A DNA stretch of 64,000 bases from Carnobacterium_A sp047553015 (GCF_047553015.1 NZ_CP180212.1:992001-1056000); one strand, 5' to 3'. Counted from the stretch's first letter, positions 1 through 8,483 are shown. The notes: generated by a model not told the origin, from the sequence alone. Translations and numbers: made by a program.

Positions 1-2
1 CT

Positions 3-71
3 TGGATGAAAGATGAGTTTAATTTATATTTTAAGATGAAACAGTTAATTAGCTATTTTGAGGCGCCGTGA
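3..71 (+). CDS. possible 3' end of an upstream gene (partial)
   Basis: One frame stays open from the left window edge for 22 codons and stops at TGA 69-71, inside the 5' arm of the terminator that follows. It encodes a short Phe/Lys/Met-rich tail. The other two + frames stop within the first 20 bases. I do not recognise the protein, and a run this short could be chance; the terminator just downstream is the main support that a + strand gene ends here. Confidence 0.3.
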   Translation, partial: WMKDEFNLYFKMKQLISYFEAP

Positions 72-98
72 ATAGAGATTCACGTAGCCTCTTTTTTA
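60..98 (+). terminator. rho-independent terminator
   Basis: GAGGC and CGTGAAT pair with ATTCACG and GCCTC around an AGAG loop, with a two-base internal mismatch, followed by CTTTTTT. It closes whatever transcript enters from the left and separates it from the DUF1836/DegV pair. Confidence 0.8.
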
Positions 99-197
99 GG
101 AAGAATTCTATCTTTTTATGAAATCAAGCTATTTTATTGTTTACATAGAGATAATTCAGACAGTTAAGTCAAATCTGATACTAAATTTCTCACCTAC

Positions 198-244
198 CTA
201 GTTGTTGCAACTAGTTTGTCTAGTTACGATATATATGGTAAAAT
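198..244 (+). promoter_or_regulatory. promoter of the DUF1836-degV pair with an upstream inverted repeat
   Basis: A -35 box TTGTCT (216-221) and a -10 box TAAAAT (239-244) are separated by 17 bp. Directly upstream is a perfect interrupted palindrome, CTAGTTG-TTG-CAACTAG (198-214), ending two bases before the -35 box. It could be an operator, perhaps for the DUF1836 product, which has a helix-turn-helix-like segment; that link is inference. Confidence 0.5.
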
Positions 245-279
245 ATTTTTAATATCAGTTAAAGAAAATAGGTGAGAAA

Positions 280-882
280 TTGAATGATTTAGAAAAAGAA
301 CTTTTTGATTGGACAAAAGAGATAGCAGAATTTCATTTTCCGCGTTGGGAAGAGTTACCAGATTTTGATTTGTATATGGATCAGGTTTTAAATTTAATAG
401 ATAACTACCTTTACGTATTTAAAGAAGATAAGCAGAGTAAAGTCATCACTGCTTCTATGGTAAATAATTATGTTAAGCTAGATTTAATACCTGCTCCAGT
501 AAAGAAAAGATACAATAAAAAACACCTTGCTTACCTTATTGCCATATCTGTATTAAAACAAGTTTTAACGATATCAGAAGTGAAAGAAGGCATTCTTTAT
601 CAAGCTTCAGTAAGTGGTATTAGAGAGGCTTATGATTTATTTTGTACCGAACAAGAAGATGCTTTGAGTGCTATTGCTTCACATATAGAACTTGATAAAA
701 ACCACCCTCTGCCTTTATTACCTAATAATACGGAAATAGAAATTCTAGTTGTTCGTACTTCGTGTATAGCAGTAGCGTCAAAAATTACAACTCAAAAAGT
801 TTTAGCCTTAGTTAAAAAAAATAAAACCGATAAATCTCAAATAGAAAAAAATAAAAAGAAAAAGAATAGTGAGGGAAAATAA
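280..882 (+). CDS. DUF1836 domain protein
   Basis: The 200-residue product matches DUF1836, a Firmicute family of unknown exact role. Residues about 55-90 (VITASMVNNYVK followed by a KRYNKKHLAYL segment) resemble a MerR-like helix-turn-helix, so a regulatory role is possible but unproven. The tail, from about residue 170, is very lysine-rich. The start is TTG, chosen because AGGTGAG ends 4 bases upstream and no in-frame ATG fits. The next gene follows after 2 bases, so the two are surely co-transcribed. In related genomes DUF1836 genes often sit beside degV. Confidence 0.75.
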   Translation: MNDLEKELFDWTKEIAEFHFPRWEELPDFDLYMDQVLNLIDNYLYVFKEDKQSKVITASMVNNYVKLDLIPAPVKKRYNKKHLAYLIAISVLKQVLTISEVKEGILYQASVSGIREAYDLFCTEQEDALSAIASHIELDKNHPLPLLPNNTEIEILVVRTSCIAVASKITTQKVLALVKKNKTDKSQIEKNKKKKNSEGK

Positions 883-884
883 AA

Positions 885-1751
885 ATGACTAAAGAAAAAG
901 TTGCCTACCTAGTTGACTCAGGCTCTAACGTTCCTGAAGAATATGTGGAATTAGGGAATATGAATGTAATCCCACTTAAGATTATTTATAAAGAAAAAGA
1001 ATTTATTGATAATGTAGATATTACTGCTCAAGATGTTTATGATCGTCTACAAGATGAAATTCCTACAACTTCTCTTCCTAGTGGTGAAGTAATTTCAGAA
1101 ATTTTTAAAAAAATACAAGATGAGGGATTTAAAAAAGTAATCTGTGTGACTATTTCAAGTGGGTTAAGCGGGACAAATAATATGGTGAGAGTCGTATCTG
1201 AAAATTTTTCTGATATGGATATTTTAACAATAGATTCAAAAAATATTGGTATCGGTAGTGGTTTAATCGCCGTTCAAGCGTATAAGTATGTTGAGGCCGG
1301 CTTGGACTGGGATACAATTAAATCAAAATTAGAAGAAGATGTTGCCAAATCAAAAATATTTTTCCATGTTCCAACTCTTGAGTATTTGCAAAAAGGTGGA
1401 CGGATTGGCTTAGTAGCGTCTATTTTAGGAAATATTCTTAATTTAAAACCTGTTATTACTTGTAATGAAGATGGCGTTTACGATACTGTTGCAAAAATAA
1501 GAGGCAATAAAAAAAGTGTTCAAAAAGCAATTGATTTAGCCGTTGATTTTGCTGGAAACGCTAAAAACTATAATTTAGCTATTGCTTATGGTGGTAAAAC
1601 GGCTTTAGCACAAGTAGAAGAGATTCGTGCAGTCCTTAAAGAAAAGTTGCCATTAGCTGGAGCTATTTTTGAAGGTGAGGTTAGTCCAGCTTTAGGTGTT
1701 CATACCGGTCCTGGTCTAATTGGAATTGGAATTATTATTACAGACTCTTAA
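885..1751 (+). CDS. DegV family fatty-acid-binding protein
   Basis: The protein is 288 residues, normal for DegV proteins. Family marks are the N-terminal VDSGSNVP, the TSLPSGE segment near residue 62, SSGLSGT near residue 93 and KGGRIG near residue 170; these surround the bound acyl chain in solved members. DegV/FakB proteins hold fatty acids and can present them to a fatty acid kinase (FakA) for entry into phospholipid synthesis; no fakA is visible here, so which FakB type this is cannot be said. It follows the DUF1836 gene by 2 bases, with GAGGG as ribosome binding site inside the upstream gene's end. A strong terminator follows. Confidence 0.85.
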   Translation: MTKEKVAYLVDSGSNVPEEYVELGNMNVIPLKIIYKEKEFIDNVDITAQDVYDRLQDEIPTTSLPSGEVISEIFKKIQDEGFKKVICVTISSGLSGTNNMVRVVSENFSDMDILTIDSKNIGIGSGLIAVQAYKYVEAGLDWDTIKSKLEEDVAKSKIFFHVPTLEYLQKGGRIGLVASILGNILNLKPVITCNEDGVYDTVAKIRGNKKSVQKAIDLAVDFAGNAKNYNLAIAYGGKTALAQVEEIRAVLKEKLPLAGAIFEGEVSPALGVHTGPGLIGIGIIITDS

Positions 1752-1755
1752 AGAC

Positions 1756-1818
1756 AACCAACGAAAAAACTTTCCTATAAAAACTAGGAAAGTTTTTTCG
1801 TTGGTTATCCTTTTTTTA
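1756..1818 (+). terminator. rho-independent terminator after degV
   Basis: A 22-bp perfect stem (1756-1777 with 1785-1806) with a 7-base loop is followed by ATCC and seven T. It separates the degV transcript from recJ. The stem carries a run of A on one side and T on the other, so it could act in both directions. Confidence 0.9.
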
Positions 1819-1826
1819 GTGATTTT

Positions 1827-1835
1827 TGGTATACT
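1827..1835 (+). promoter_or_regulatory. extended -10 promoter of recJ
   Basis: TGG-TATACT is an extended -10 element 24 bases before the TTG start of recJ. No good -35 box lies 17 bp upstream, which is common for extended -10 promoters. A ribosome binding site, GGGAGTG, follows. Confidence 0.45.
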
Positions 1836-1858
1836 ATTGAAGTTGGGAGTGAAACAAT

Positions 1859-2141
1859 TTGTTAACGTCAGAAGATAAGTGGAAAGTAAAAAAAACACCA
1901 TTCGATAGTATTGATGAAGAAGAAAAAAAAGAACTTGAGACTAGCTATACACCACTCTTTGTATCACTTTGTCTACAAAGAGGATTAAATACTGTAGAAA
2001 AAGTCCAAAATTTTATGAGTCCAGATGCTACATGGATCCATGATCCTTTTCTTTTTAAGGATATGGATAAGGCTGTTTCTCGTGTGATGGAAGCCATTGA
2101 AAAGAATGAGTTGATTACTGTTTACGGTGATTACGATGCAG
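1859..2141 (+). CDS. recJ: RecJ single-strand 5'-3' exonuclease, exon 1 (residues 1-94 and first base of codon 95)
   Basis: This is the N-terminal part of RecJ, a Mn/Mg-dependent 5'-3' single-strand DNA exonuclease used in recombination and mismatch repair. The reading frame reaches the DHH-superfamily motif VYGDYDAD, but a group II intron begins after the first base of the last Asp codon. Read through unspliced, the frame picks up five foreign residues (GATRL) and stops at 2156-2158. The start is TTG behind GGGAGTG. Joining base 2141 to base 4917 restores VYGDYDADGITST exactly as in the family. The full spliced protein is 777 residues, the usual size for Firmicutes. Confidence 0.9.
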
Positions 2142-2892
2142 GTGCGACACGTTTGTAAGCGAAAAACTTACACACAGGACTGAAGTAATATCAGGACTGG
2201 AGAACTGATTAAATGAATGTTGGAATGAGGGGGTAACGCCCTGAAACGACATCCCTAATCCTCCGATATGCTTGAGAAAAGGTAAAATTTCGAAAGTGTA
2301 AAGCTCGGTGAAGACAGCTGAGAGAAGCCGTAAGTGAAAATTAAACATCACACGAAAAAAGTCCAGAGGTGGATTTCGCTTCCCATAGGCTGGGGGTCTC
2401 ATAAAATATCCATGGTTAGAATGTTTCCTAACAGGAAACTGACGAATCTTCGAATGTACAGGTCGATACGTAGGCAACGTAGAAATGCGTTGTTGGGATT
2501 GCGCCAAAAGTCAATCTCATTGCATGTGGTAAAGTAAGAATCTGGTGTTATGAAATACCATATTGCCTCATGGGGGCATTCAAGTGCAACGGCCTATAGA
2601 AGAAGCCTAAAGATATATAGCAGGAGATAATTTAATTGGAACGTGGGAAACTCGGAATGCGGATGCTTTTACCAGCAAATGAAGCAGTTTAGACGAAAAT
2701 CTCGATGGAGAATAATAAGCTAATTAGTCCAAGTGAAAGTAGAGCCACAGTACCTATGAAGCTATGATAATAAGTAGTGGAGGGATAGGCTCGAGTCGAA
2801 TTTATTTTTCATTAATTCGCTAAGTTTACGAAAATCTCATAGGTTCGAGTAAGACTAATAGAATCAAATCCTGAAGAAGGGAGGCGATGACT

Positions 2893-4785
2893 ATGAGGCG
2901 AATAAACAACAAGGATAATACCAGCTTAAAAGTGCAAAAGTTACGAAATGCTGAATATTATGATACTCAGGAAATTTCAGACCTTATGTATCGAGAAAGC
3001 AGTGAAGGTAAAACGTTTCATCATCTGATGGAATATATCATTACCGATAACAACCTACTTCTCGCATACAGAAACATTAAGAACAATAAGGGTAGTAACA
3101 CTCCTGGAGTAGATAAGAGAACGATTAAAGAGATAAACAAGATGTCTGAGCAAGAATACCTAACTGTCATAAGGAAGAAGTTTTCTAACTTTCACCCTAA
3201 AGCAGTTCGAAGAATTGAGATTCCAAAGCCCGATGGTAGAACACGTCCGTTAGGCATTCCAACCATTTGGGATAGACTCATTCAACAAAGTATTCTTCAA
3301 GTTCTGGAACCTATCTGTGAAGCTAAATTTTACAACCACAGTTATGGATTTAGACCCAATCGCTCAGTAGAGCATGCTATAGCTCATTGCTATAGATTTA
3401 TGCAGATGCAACATTTACATTATGTTGTTGATATAGACATTAAGGGATTCTTCGATAATGTATCTCACAGTAAACTCCTAAAACAAATGTGGTCACTGGG
3501 TATCAGAGACAAAAATCTAATTACCATAATAAGCAAAATGCTAAAAGCACCAGTTGAATATAGTGACGGCATAAGGATTACAAATGAAAAAGGTACACCA
3601 CAGGGTGGTATTCTTTCTCCGTTATTAAGTAATATAGTGCTGAATGAATTTGATTGGTGGATAGCAAGCCAATGGGAACAGATGAAAGTCAAAACTAAAA
3701 CAGCAATGCCAGTTGATAGAACCAAAGAAGGTAAGGGTATTGATAAAGGAAATCAATATAAAGAGCTGAGGAAAAGCAAGTTAAAAGAAATGTTTATTGT
3801 AAGATATGCTGACGATTTTAAGATATTTTGTAGGAACAAATCAGATGCAGTAAAAATATTTCATGCTTGCAAAAGTTGGCTCCTAAAGAGGTTACACTTA
3901 GAAATAAGTGATGAAAAATCTCGAATTGTAAACCTCAAATTAGAATACTCTGAGTTCCTGGGTCTAAAGATGAAAGTCATTCCTAAAGGAGATAGGTGGA
4001 TAGTTAGAAGCCACATGTCTGAAAAAGCATTCCACCGAACGGAATCGAACTTGAGAGAAATCATAAAGCAAATTAAATACCCGAAGGGTACAAACGATGA
4101 AGTAAGAAAAATCGGATTGTACAACTCTACGGTTGTCGGAATACATCAGTATTTCCGAATTGCAACAATGATATCTTTTGATTTAGGTTTAATGTCGTAC
4201 AGAATGCAAGGAATGTTAAAGAGTCATAAATTGGCAAAGAGGATTAAAAGGGAGGGGCATATAGCCTCACCATTTATTAAAAAGGAATATGGGAAAAGTG
4301 AGCAAATCAGATTCATTAGGAAGCAGCCCTTATTGCCCATCGGGTATATAAGGCATAAGAATCCAATGATGAAGAAAACGAAGGTAAACAAATACACGGT
4401 AGAAGGTAGGAAGTTGATTCATAACCAACTATCATTTGAAAATGTATTTATGTTGAGGTATATCATGGAAAATCCTGTAAAGGAAAGAACCATGGAATAC
4501 AATGACAATCGCTTATCTTTGTACTCAGCCCAAAAAGGCAAATGTAAGATATCGCAAGAGATGTTAACCCTAGTTAACATCAGATGTCATCATATTGAAC
4601 CACGGTTCAAAAGTCATAATGATTCCTATGATAATTTAATCTTAGTAACTGAACAAGTTCATAAACTCATCCATGCTACAGATTCTAAAACAATTGAGAG
4701 CCTAATGCAAGAACTGCAATTGAAACAGAACTCTATGGATAAACTGAACAAGTACAGAACATTCGCTGGTAATACTGAATTGTAG
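2893..4785 (+). CDS. ltrA: group II intron reverse transcriptase/maturase with HNH endonuclease domain
   Basis: The 630-residue protein is a full-length LtrA-type intron-encoded protein. Reverse transcriptase blocks run from about residue 50 to 340: a GVD segment, the PKPDGRTRPLGIPTIWDR block, GFRPNRS, the GTPQGGILSPLLSN block and the catalytic YADD near residue 298. A maturase (X) region follows. The C-terminus has an HNH endonuclease with CHHIEP, an NLIL segment and VHKLIH. It binds the intron RNA, helps it fold and splice, and carries out target-primed reverse transcription in retrohoming. Start: ATG 2893 lies 8 bases after GGGAGG; an in-frame ATG at 2887 is too close to it. No frameshift or missing catalytic residue was seen. 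Confidence 0.95.
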   Translation: MRRINNKDNTSLKVQKLRNAEYYDTQEISDLMYRESSEGKTFHHLMEYIITDNNLLLAYRNIKNNKGSNTPGVDKRTIKEINKMSEQEYLTVIRKKFSNFHPKAVRRIEIPKPDGRTRPLGIPTIWDRLIQQSILQVLEPICEAKFYNHSYGFRPNRSVEHAIAHCYRFMQMQHLHYVVDIDIKGFFDNVSHSKLLKQMWSLGIRDKNLITIISKMLKAPVEYSDGIRITNEKGTPQGGILSPLLSNIVLNEFDWWIASQWEQMKVKTKTAMPVDRTKEGKGIDKGNQYKELRKSKLKEMFIVRYADDFKIFCRNKSDAVKIFHACKSWLLKRLHLEISDEKSRIVNLKLEYSEFLGLKMKVIPKGDRWIVRSHMSEKAFHRTESNLREIIKQIKYPKGTNDEVRKIGLYNSTVVGIHQYFRIATMISFDLGLMSYRMQGMLKSHKLAKRIKREGHIASPFIKKEYGKSEQIRFIRKQPLLPIGYIRHKNPMMKKTKVNKYTVEGRKLIHNQLSFENVFMLRYIMENPVKERTMEYNDNRLSLYSAQKGKCKISQEMLTLVNIRCHHIEPRFKSHNDSYDNLILVTEQVHKLIHATDSKTIESLMQELQLKQNSMDKLNKYRTFAGNTEL

Positions 4786-4833
4786 CTTGATTCAAAAGAG
4801 TAACTCTAAAAGCGGAAAAATAAATTCGATGGA

Positions 4834-4867
4834 ACGCCGTGTGAGGTGAAAGTCTCACGTACGGTGT
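4834..4867 (+). ncRNA. group II intron domain V
   Basis: This is exactly 34 nt, the canonical length. ACGCCGT pairs with ACGGTGT, an upper stem GTGAG/CTCAC carries a GTGAAAGT loop region, and a GT bulge lies on the 3' side. The catalytic triad reads CGC rather than the commoner AGC; CGC is known in some bacterial intron classes. Domain V binds the two catalytic metal ions, so its intact form supports a splicing-competent intron. Confidence 0.85.
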
Positions 4868-4916
4868 GGAGTGGGGGAAAACCTGGAGATAGCACCAAAG
4901 GGTTACCTATCACTAT
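4868..4916 (+). ncRNA. group II intron domain VI with branch-point adenosine
   Basis: The base of the stem pairs AGTGGGGG with CCTATCACT, leaving A4909 bulged. A bulged A followed by seven bases to the 3' splice site is the standard branch-point arrangement, so A4909 is predicted to form the lariat. The 3' end is ...CACTAT, followed by exon ATGG. Confidence 0.8.
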
Positions 4917-6967
4917 ATGGAATTACGAGTACAGCTGTTTTAAAAGAAGCCATTGAGATGATTGGGGGAGACGTTAATTACTATATTCCTAATCGTTTTA
5001 CTGATGGTTATGGGCCTAATACAGCCATTTTTGAAAAATTAATTTCAGAAGGAACGGAATTAATTCTGACATGTGATAATGGTGTGTCCGGACATGAGGC
5101 AATTTCCAGAGCTAATGAACTAGGAATTGATGTCATTGTAACCGATCACCATGAATTACAAAGTACATTACCTGATGCTTATGCCATTATTCACCCTAAG
5201 CATCCAAAAGGACACTATCCTTTTAAAGATTTAGCAGGTGTAGGTGTAGCCTTCAAATTAGCTACTGCTCTGCTAGGTGAGATACCTTTAGAAATGCTTG
5301 ATTTAGTAGCGATTGGAACGGTTGCTGATTTAGTTAGCTTAACTGGTGAGAATCGTGCATTAGTAAAACAGGGTTTGGTAATTTTAAAAGAATCACAAAG
5401 AATGGGCTTAATGGCTTTATGTAAAGTTGCTAGTATTAAACAAAATGAAGCAGATGAAGAAACAATAGGGTTTATATTGGCACCTAGACTGAATGCTGTC
5501 GGACGATTAGGGGATGCTGCTCCAGCTGTCGAGTTATTAACAACTTTTGATGACGAAGAGGCTGTAAAGTTAGCAGAAATGGTGAATAAAAAAAATAGCG
5601 AAAGACAAGCTATCGTAACTGAAATAACGGCTGAGGCTTTGAAAATGATTGATTTAGAAGATTCAAATCAAGGTATTTATGTTTTAGCAAAAAAAGGATG
5701 GCATGAAGGTGTATTAGGAATCGTAGCGAGTAAAGTAGTCGCTAAAACTGGGAAGCCAGCTATTATTCTTACTATTGATCAAGAAAAAGGATACGCAAAA
5801 GGTTCAGGTAGAAGCATTGCTGCCTATCACTTATATAAAGGATTAGAAGATACCGATTATTTGATAACAAAATTTGGTGGACATCAAATGGCTGCCGGAT
5901 TAACTCTACCAATTGAAAATATAACGGCAATGAGAACGGAGCTAAATGCATTTTTACAACAAAAAATAGGTACCGATAAACTAGAAGAAACTTTTTTTGT
6001 TGATGAAAAGTTGCATATTGAAGAGGTAACTGTAAAAGCGATTGAAGAATTACAAAAAATGGCCCCATTTGGTACAGATAATCCAAAACCAACCTTTCTT
6101 TTCGAACAAGTACAAGTTCAAGAAATTAAAAGAATTGGAAGTGAAAAAACTCATTTGAAATTAAAGTTATTCGAAGGCAGTTCAGCCTTAGATGTTATCG
6201 GATTTCATTTAGGAGAGTTGGCAGAAAATATTGGAGCACAAGCACAAGTGTCTGTTATTGGTAAATTAACTATTAATGAGTGGAATGGGTTGCGTAAGCC
6301 TCAATTGATGTTAGATGATTTGATAGTCAAAGGCACACAACTGTTTGATCTCAGAAGCACTAAAATAGCAACGAGCATCTGGCAATTACCCATGGCTGAC
6401 TATATTTTTTTCAACGAGAAAAATTACAAAGAATACCAAGGAAATGTGCCAGAAAATGCTTGTTCTTATTTAATAACAAACCTAAAAGATAGTGAACAGC
6501 TGACTATGAGATCAAGTAAATTGGTTTTAGTTGATTGCCCCGATCAATTAGATCTATTAAGTGAGCTACTAAAAAATAGCCAGCCGTCTAATATTTATGT
6601 CAGTTTCTTTAATCAAGAAAGCGTTTATTTAGAAGGAATGCCAAGTCGAACGCAATTTTCACAAGTCTTTAAATATATTGCAACGCATAAAAATATTGAT
6701 ATTAGGCATAAAATTAAACTGTTATCCGGGCATTTAAAATTAAAGGAAAATACAGTAATTTTTATAATCAACGTGTTTTTTGAAGCTGATTTTGTTACAA
6801 TACAAGATGGTATTATGAATAGTGTACCAAATGTAAAAAAAATAGAATTAACAGAGACAAAAGTTTACCAAAAACGACTGGGGAAATTTGCAGCAGAAGA
6901 AGCCCTTATCTACAGCCGCTTTGCAGAACTTGAAAGTTGGATTAAAAGTCAGTTAAATAAAGAATGA
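4917..6967 (+). CDS. recJ: RecJ single-strand 5'-3' exonuclease, exon 2
   Basis: This is the rest of RecJ after splicing, starting with the last two bases of the codon for the final Asp of DYDAD. It carries the DHH motif TDHHE near residue 170 of the spliced protein, the DHHA1 motif GGHQMAAG near residue 414, an OB fold, and a C-terminal Firmicute extension. In-frame GTG 4871 lies inside intron domains V/VI and would give a protein without the first metal motifs, so I do not take it as a start. The stop overlaps ATG 6964, but apt probably starts further on. Intact DHH and DHHA1 motifs argue this is a live gene, not a pseudogene. Confidence 0.9.
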
Positions 6968-6993
6968 CAGAATTGAAATGGAGGAAAAATGAA

Positions 6994-7506
6994 ATGGATT
7001 TAAAAAATTATATAGCTGATGTACCTGATTTTCCAGAAGAGGGAATTATTTTCCGTGATATCTCTCCTTTAATGGCTGATGGTGAAGCTTACCGATTTGC
7101 GACAAATGAAATTGTGAAATATGCAAAAGATAAAGGTGTAGATATGATTGTAGGACCTGAAGCTCGAGGATTCATTGTAGGGTGTCCGGTAGCTTATGAG
7201 TTAGGAATAGGTTTTGCTCCTGCTCGAAAAAAAGGTAAACTGCCTCGTGAAACGATAGAAGTTAGCTACGGTTTAGAGTATGGAAATGATATTTTACAAA
7301 TTCACAAAGATGCTATTAAGCCTGGCCAAAAAGTGCTTGTTTGTGATGACTTACTAGCTACAGGTGGAACCATTGCAGCAACGATTAAATTAATTGAGCA
7401 ATTAGGTGGAGAAGTTGTTGGAACAGCTTTCTTAGTTGAGTTAAGTGAGTTAAAAGGCCGTAATAAAATCGAAGGTTATGATATTTTAGCGTTAATGGAA
7501 TATTAA
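6994..7506 (+). CDS. apt: adenine phosphoribosyltransferase
   Basis: Apt makes AMP from adenine and PRPP in purine salvage. The 170-residue protein has the PRPP-binding loop VLVCDDLLATGGT near residue 115, the GPEARGF segment near residue 56 and the RKKGKLPRETI flexible loop near residue 77, all typical of bacterial Apt. The start is ATG 6994, 9 bases after GGAGG at 6980-6984; the earlier in-frame ATG 6964 lacks a ribosome binding site. It follows recJ directly, an arrangement common in Firmicutes, so its transcription probably passes through the intron. Confidence 0.93.
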   Translation: MDLKNYIADVPDFPEEGIIFRDISPLMADGEAYRFATNEIVKYAKDKGVDMIVGPEARGFIVGCPVAYELGIGFAPARKKGKLPRETIEVSYGLEYGNDILQIHKDAIKPGQKVLVCDDLLATGGTIAATIKLIEQLGGEVVGTAFLVELSELKGRNKIEGYDILALMEY

Positions 7507-7569
7507 CGCTAGGAAGTAAAGGTATGTTTGAATAGTTTAAAAATGAAATAAATAGTATTATTTATAGCA

Positions 7570-7628
7570 ATACCGACCTGAAACATTAGACGGTCAGTCT
7601 AATGTTTCAGGTCGGTATCTTTTTTTTA
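7570..7628 (+). terminator. rho-independent terminator after apt
   Basis: A 22-bp perfect stem (7570-7591 with 7597-7618) around a 5-base loop is followed by CTTTTTTTT. It ends the recJ-apt transcript in the convergent gap before lexA. Confidence 0.92.
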
Positions 7629-7663
7629 TAAATAAAAACTTAGCGTATTACACGATAAGTTTT
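7628..7663 (-). terminator. probable terminator of lexA
   Basis: On the - strand AAAACTTA pairs with TAAGTTTT around a 13-base loop, followed by a T-rich stretch TTTTTATTTAT. It lies about 40 bases past the lexA stop codon. The stem is AT-rich and only 8 bp long, so the call is tentative. Confidence 0.5.
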
Positions 7664-7701
7664 GTCTATCAAAATAATAGCCTATTTTAACTTTAAACTA
7701 G

Positions 7702-8325
7702 TTAAGAAATATGACTACGATATAAGCTAACAACTTTACCAAGAATGGTAACTTCGTCTAATAAAATATCGTTCATTGAATCATTTTCCGGCTGAAGACG
7801 ATAATAATTGTCTTCACGGTAAAATCTTTTACAGGTAGCTTCGTCTTCACTTGTTAGGGCGATAACAATATCTCCATTATTTGCACTAGATTGTTTGCGA
7901 ATGATTACTTCGTCACCGTCAAAGATACCCGCATTGATCATGCTTTCTCCTCGGATAGTTAACATAAACAATGTGTCACTCTCTTGTCTTAGATTAGGAG
8001 GCAATGGAAAATAATCAGAAGCCTCTTCAACAGCTAAGATAGGCTCACCTGCAGCTACTGTTCCCAATAAGGGGATTTTTTCCAATTGAATTCCCAATTT
8101 TGTTAGTCCAGTAGAAGTTAATTCAATTGCACGTGGCTTACTAGGATCTCTTTGGATAAAACCGTTCTTTTCAAGTCTAGATAAATGTCCATGTACAGTT
8201 GATGTAGAAGACAATGAAACAGCCGTTCCAATTTCACGAACCGTTGGCGGATAACCTTTTAACTTTACCTGGTCATGAATGTATTGCAAAACTTCAATTT
8301 GTCTTGATTCTGGTGTTTTGCGCAT
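7702..8325 (-). CDS. lexA: LexA repressor, SOS regulator
   Basis: The 207-residue protein has an N-terminal winged helix (residues 1-70, with TVREIGTAVSLSS as recognition region) and a C-terminal S24 autopeptidase domain. The self-cleavage bond is Ala92-Gly93 (VAAGEP), with Ser128 (GESM) and Lys166 (ATCKRF) as the dyad. Start: ATG 8325 is 9 bases from GAGGTG on the - strand; an earlier GTG at 8337 lies inside that ribosome binding site. An SOS box overlaps its own -35 box, so it is autoregulated. The divergent DUF896 gene shares the operator region, as with yneA/ynzC in Bacillus. Confidence 0.96.
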   Translation of the reverse strand: MRKTPESRQIEVLQYIHDQVKLKGYPPTVREIGTAVSLSSTSTVHGHLSRLEKNGFIQRDPSKPRAIELTSTGLTKLGIQLEKIPLLGTVAAGEPILAVEEASDYFPLPPNLRQESDTLFMLTIRGESMINAGIFDGDEVIIRKQSSANNGDIVIALTSEDEATCKRFYREDNYYRLQPENDSMNDILLDEVTILGKVVSLYRSHIS

Positions 8326-8363
8326 AACTAAATACACCTCAATTCTTTTATTGTTTCTTATCT

Positions 8364-8392
8364 AGAATAACACAAATAATTGACTGAATCAA
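8364..8392 (-). promoter_or_regulatory. lexA promoter
   Basis: On the - strand, -35 TTGATT (8392-8387) and -10 TATTCT (8369-8364) are 17 bp apart. The -35 box overlaps the SOS box, so LexA binding would block RNA polymerase. Confidence 0.7.
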
Positions 8393-8403
8393 ACAAATGT
8401 TCG
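8390..8403. promoter_or_regulatory. LexA operator (SOS box)
   Basis: CAAACAAATGTTCG matches the Firmicute consensus CGAAC-N4-GTTCG with one mismatch in the left half. It sits between lexA and the DUF896 gene and overlaps the lexA -35 box. Confidence 0.8.
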
Positions 8404-8442
8404 CTAAGATAAACCGATTTTAATGCATAAAATGAAGTTTTT

Positions 8443-8451
8443 TGGTATAGT
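8443..8451 (+). promoter_or_regulatory. extended -10 promoter of the DUF896 gene
   Basis: TTGGTATAGT contains an extended -10 (TGG before TATAGT 8446-8451), 32 bases before the start codon. There is no good -35 box. The SOS box lies about 40 bases upstream of it. Confidence 0.5.
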
Positions 8452-8483
8452 ATTTAAATACTAAGAATTATGAGGTGAATTAA

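Larger units (their letters stand above)
2142..4916 (+). mobile_element. group II intron interrupting recJ
   Basis: The element is 2775 bp in the same direction as recJ. Its 5' end is GTGCGAC, the group II 5' consensus, and its 3' end is CTAT, ending in the required A-pyrimidine. Bases 2142-2880 form the ribozyme domains I-III region with no convincing gene, 2893-4785 is the intron-encoded protein in domain IV, and domains V and VI follow. The boundaries were fixed by requiring both the intron ends and an intact RecJ frame; only one junction does both. A possible EBS1, TTGCAT at 2520-2525, would pair with exon ATGCAG 2136-2141 (one G-U pair). I could not assign EBS2. Protein and ribozyme core look intact, so it is probably active in splicing. 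Confidence 0.93.

Noticed and set aside
2115..2537. Open frames in the 5' part of the intron on both strands
   Set aside because: They lie in the ribozyme domain I-III region, lack ribosome binding sites and are basic, low-similarity translations of structured RNA.
4871..4916. GTG 4871 as a start for a truncated RecJ
   Set aside because: It lies inside intron domains V and VI, and the product would lack the first catalytic motif.
1859..6967. recJ as a frameshifted pseudogene or two separate genes
   Set aside because: The break coincides with exact group II intron ends, and splicing restores an intact 777-residue frame with all metal motifs.
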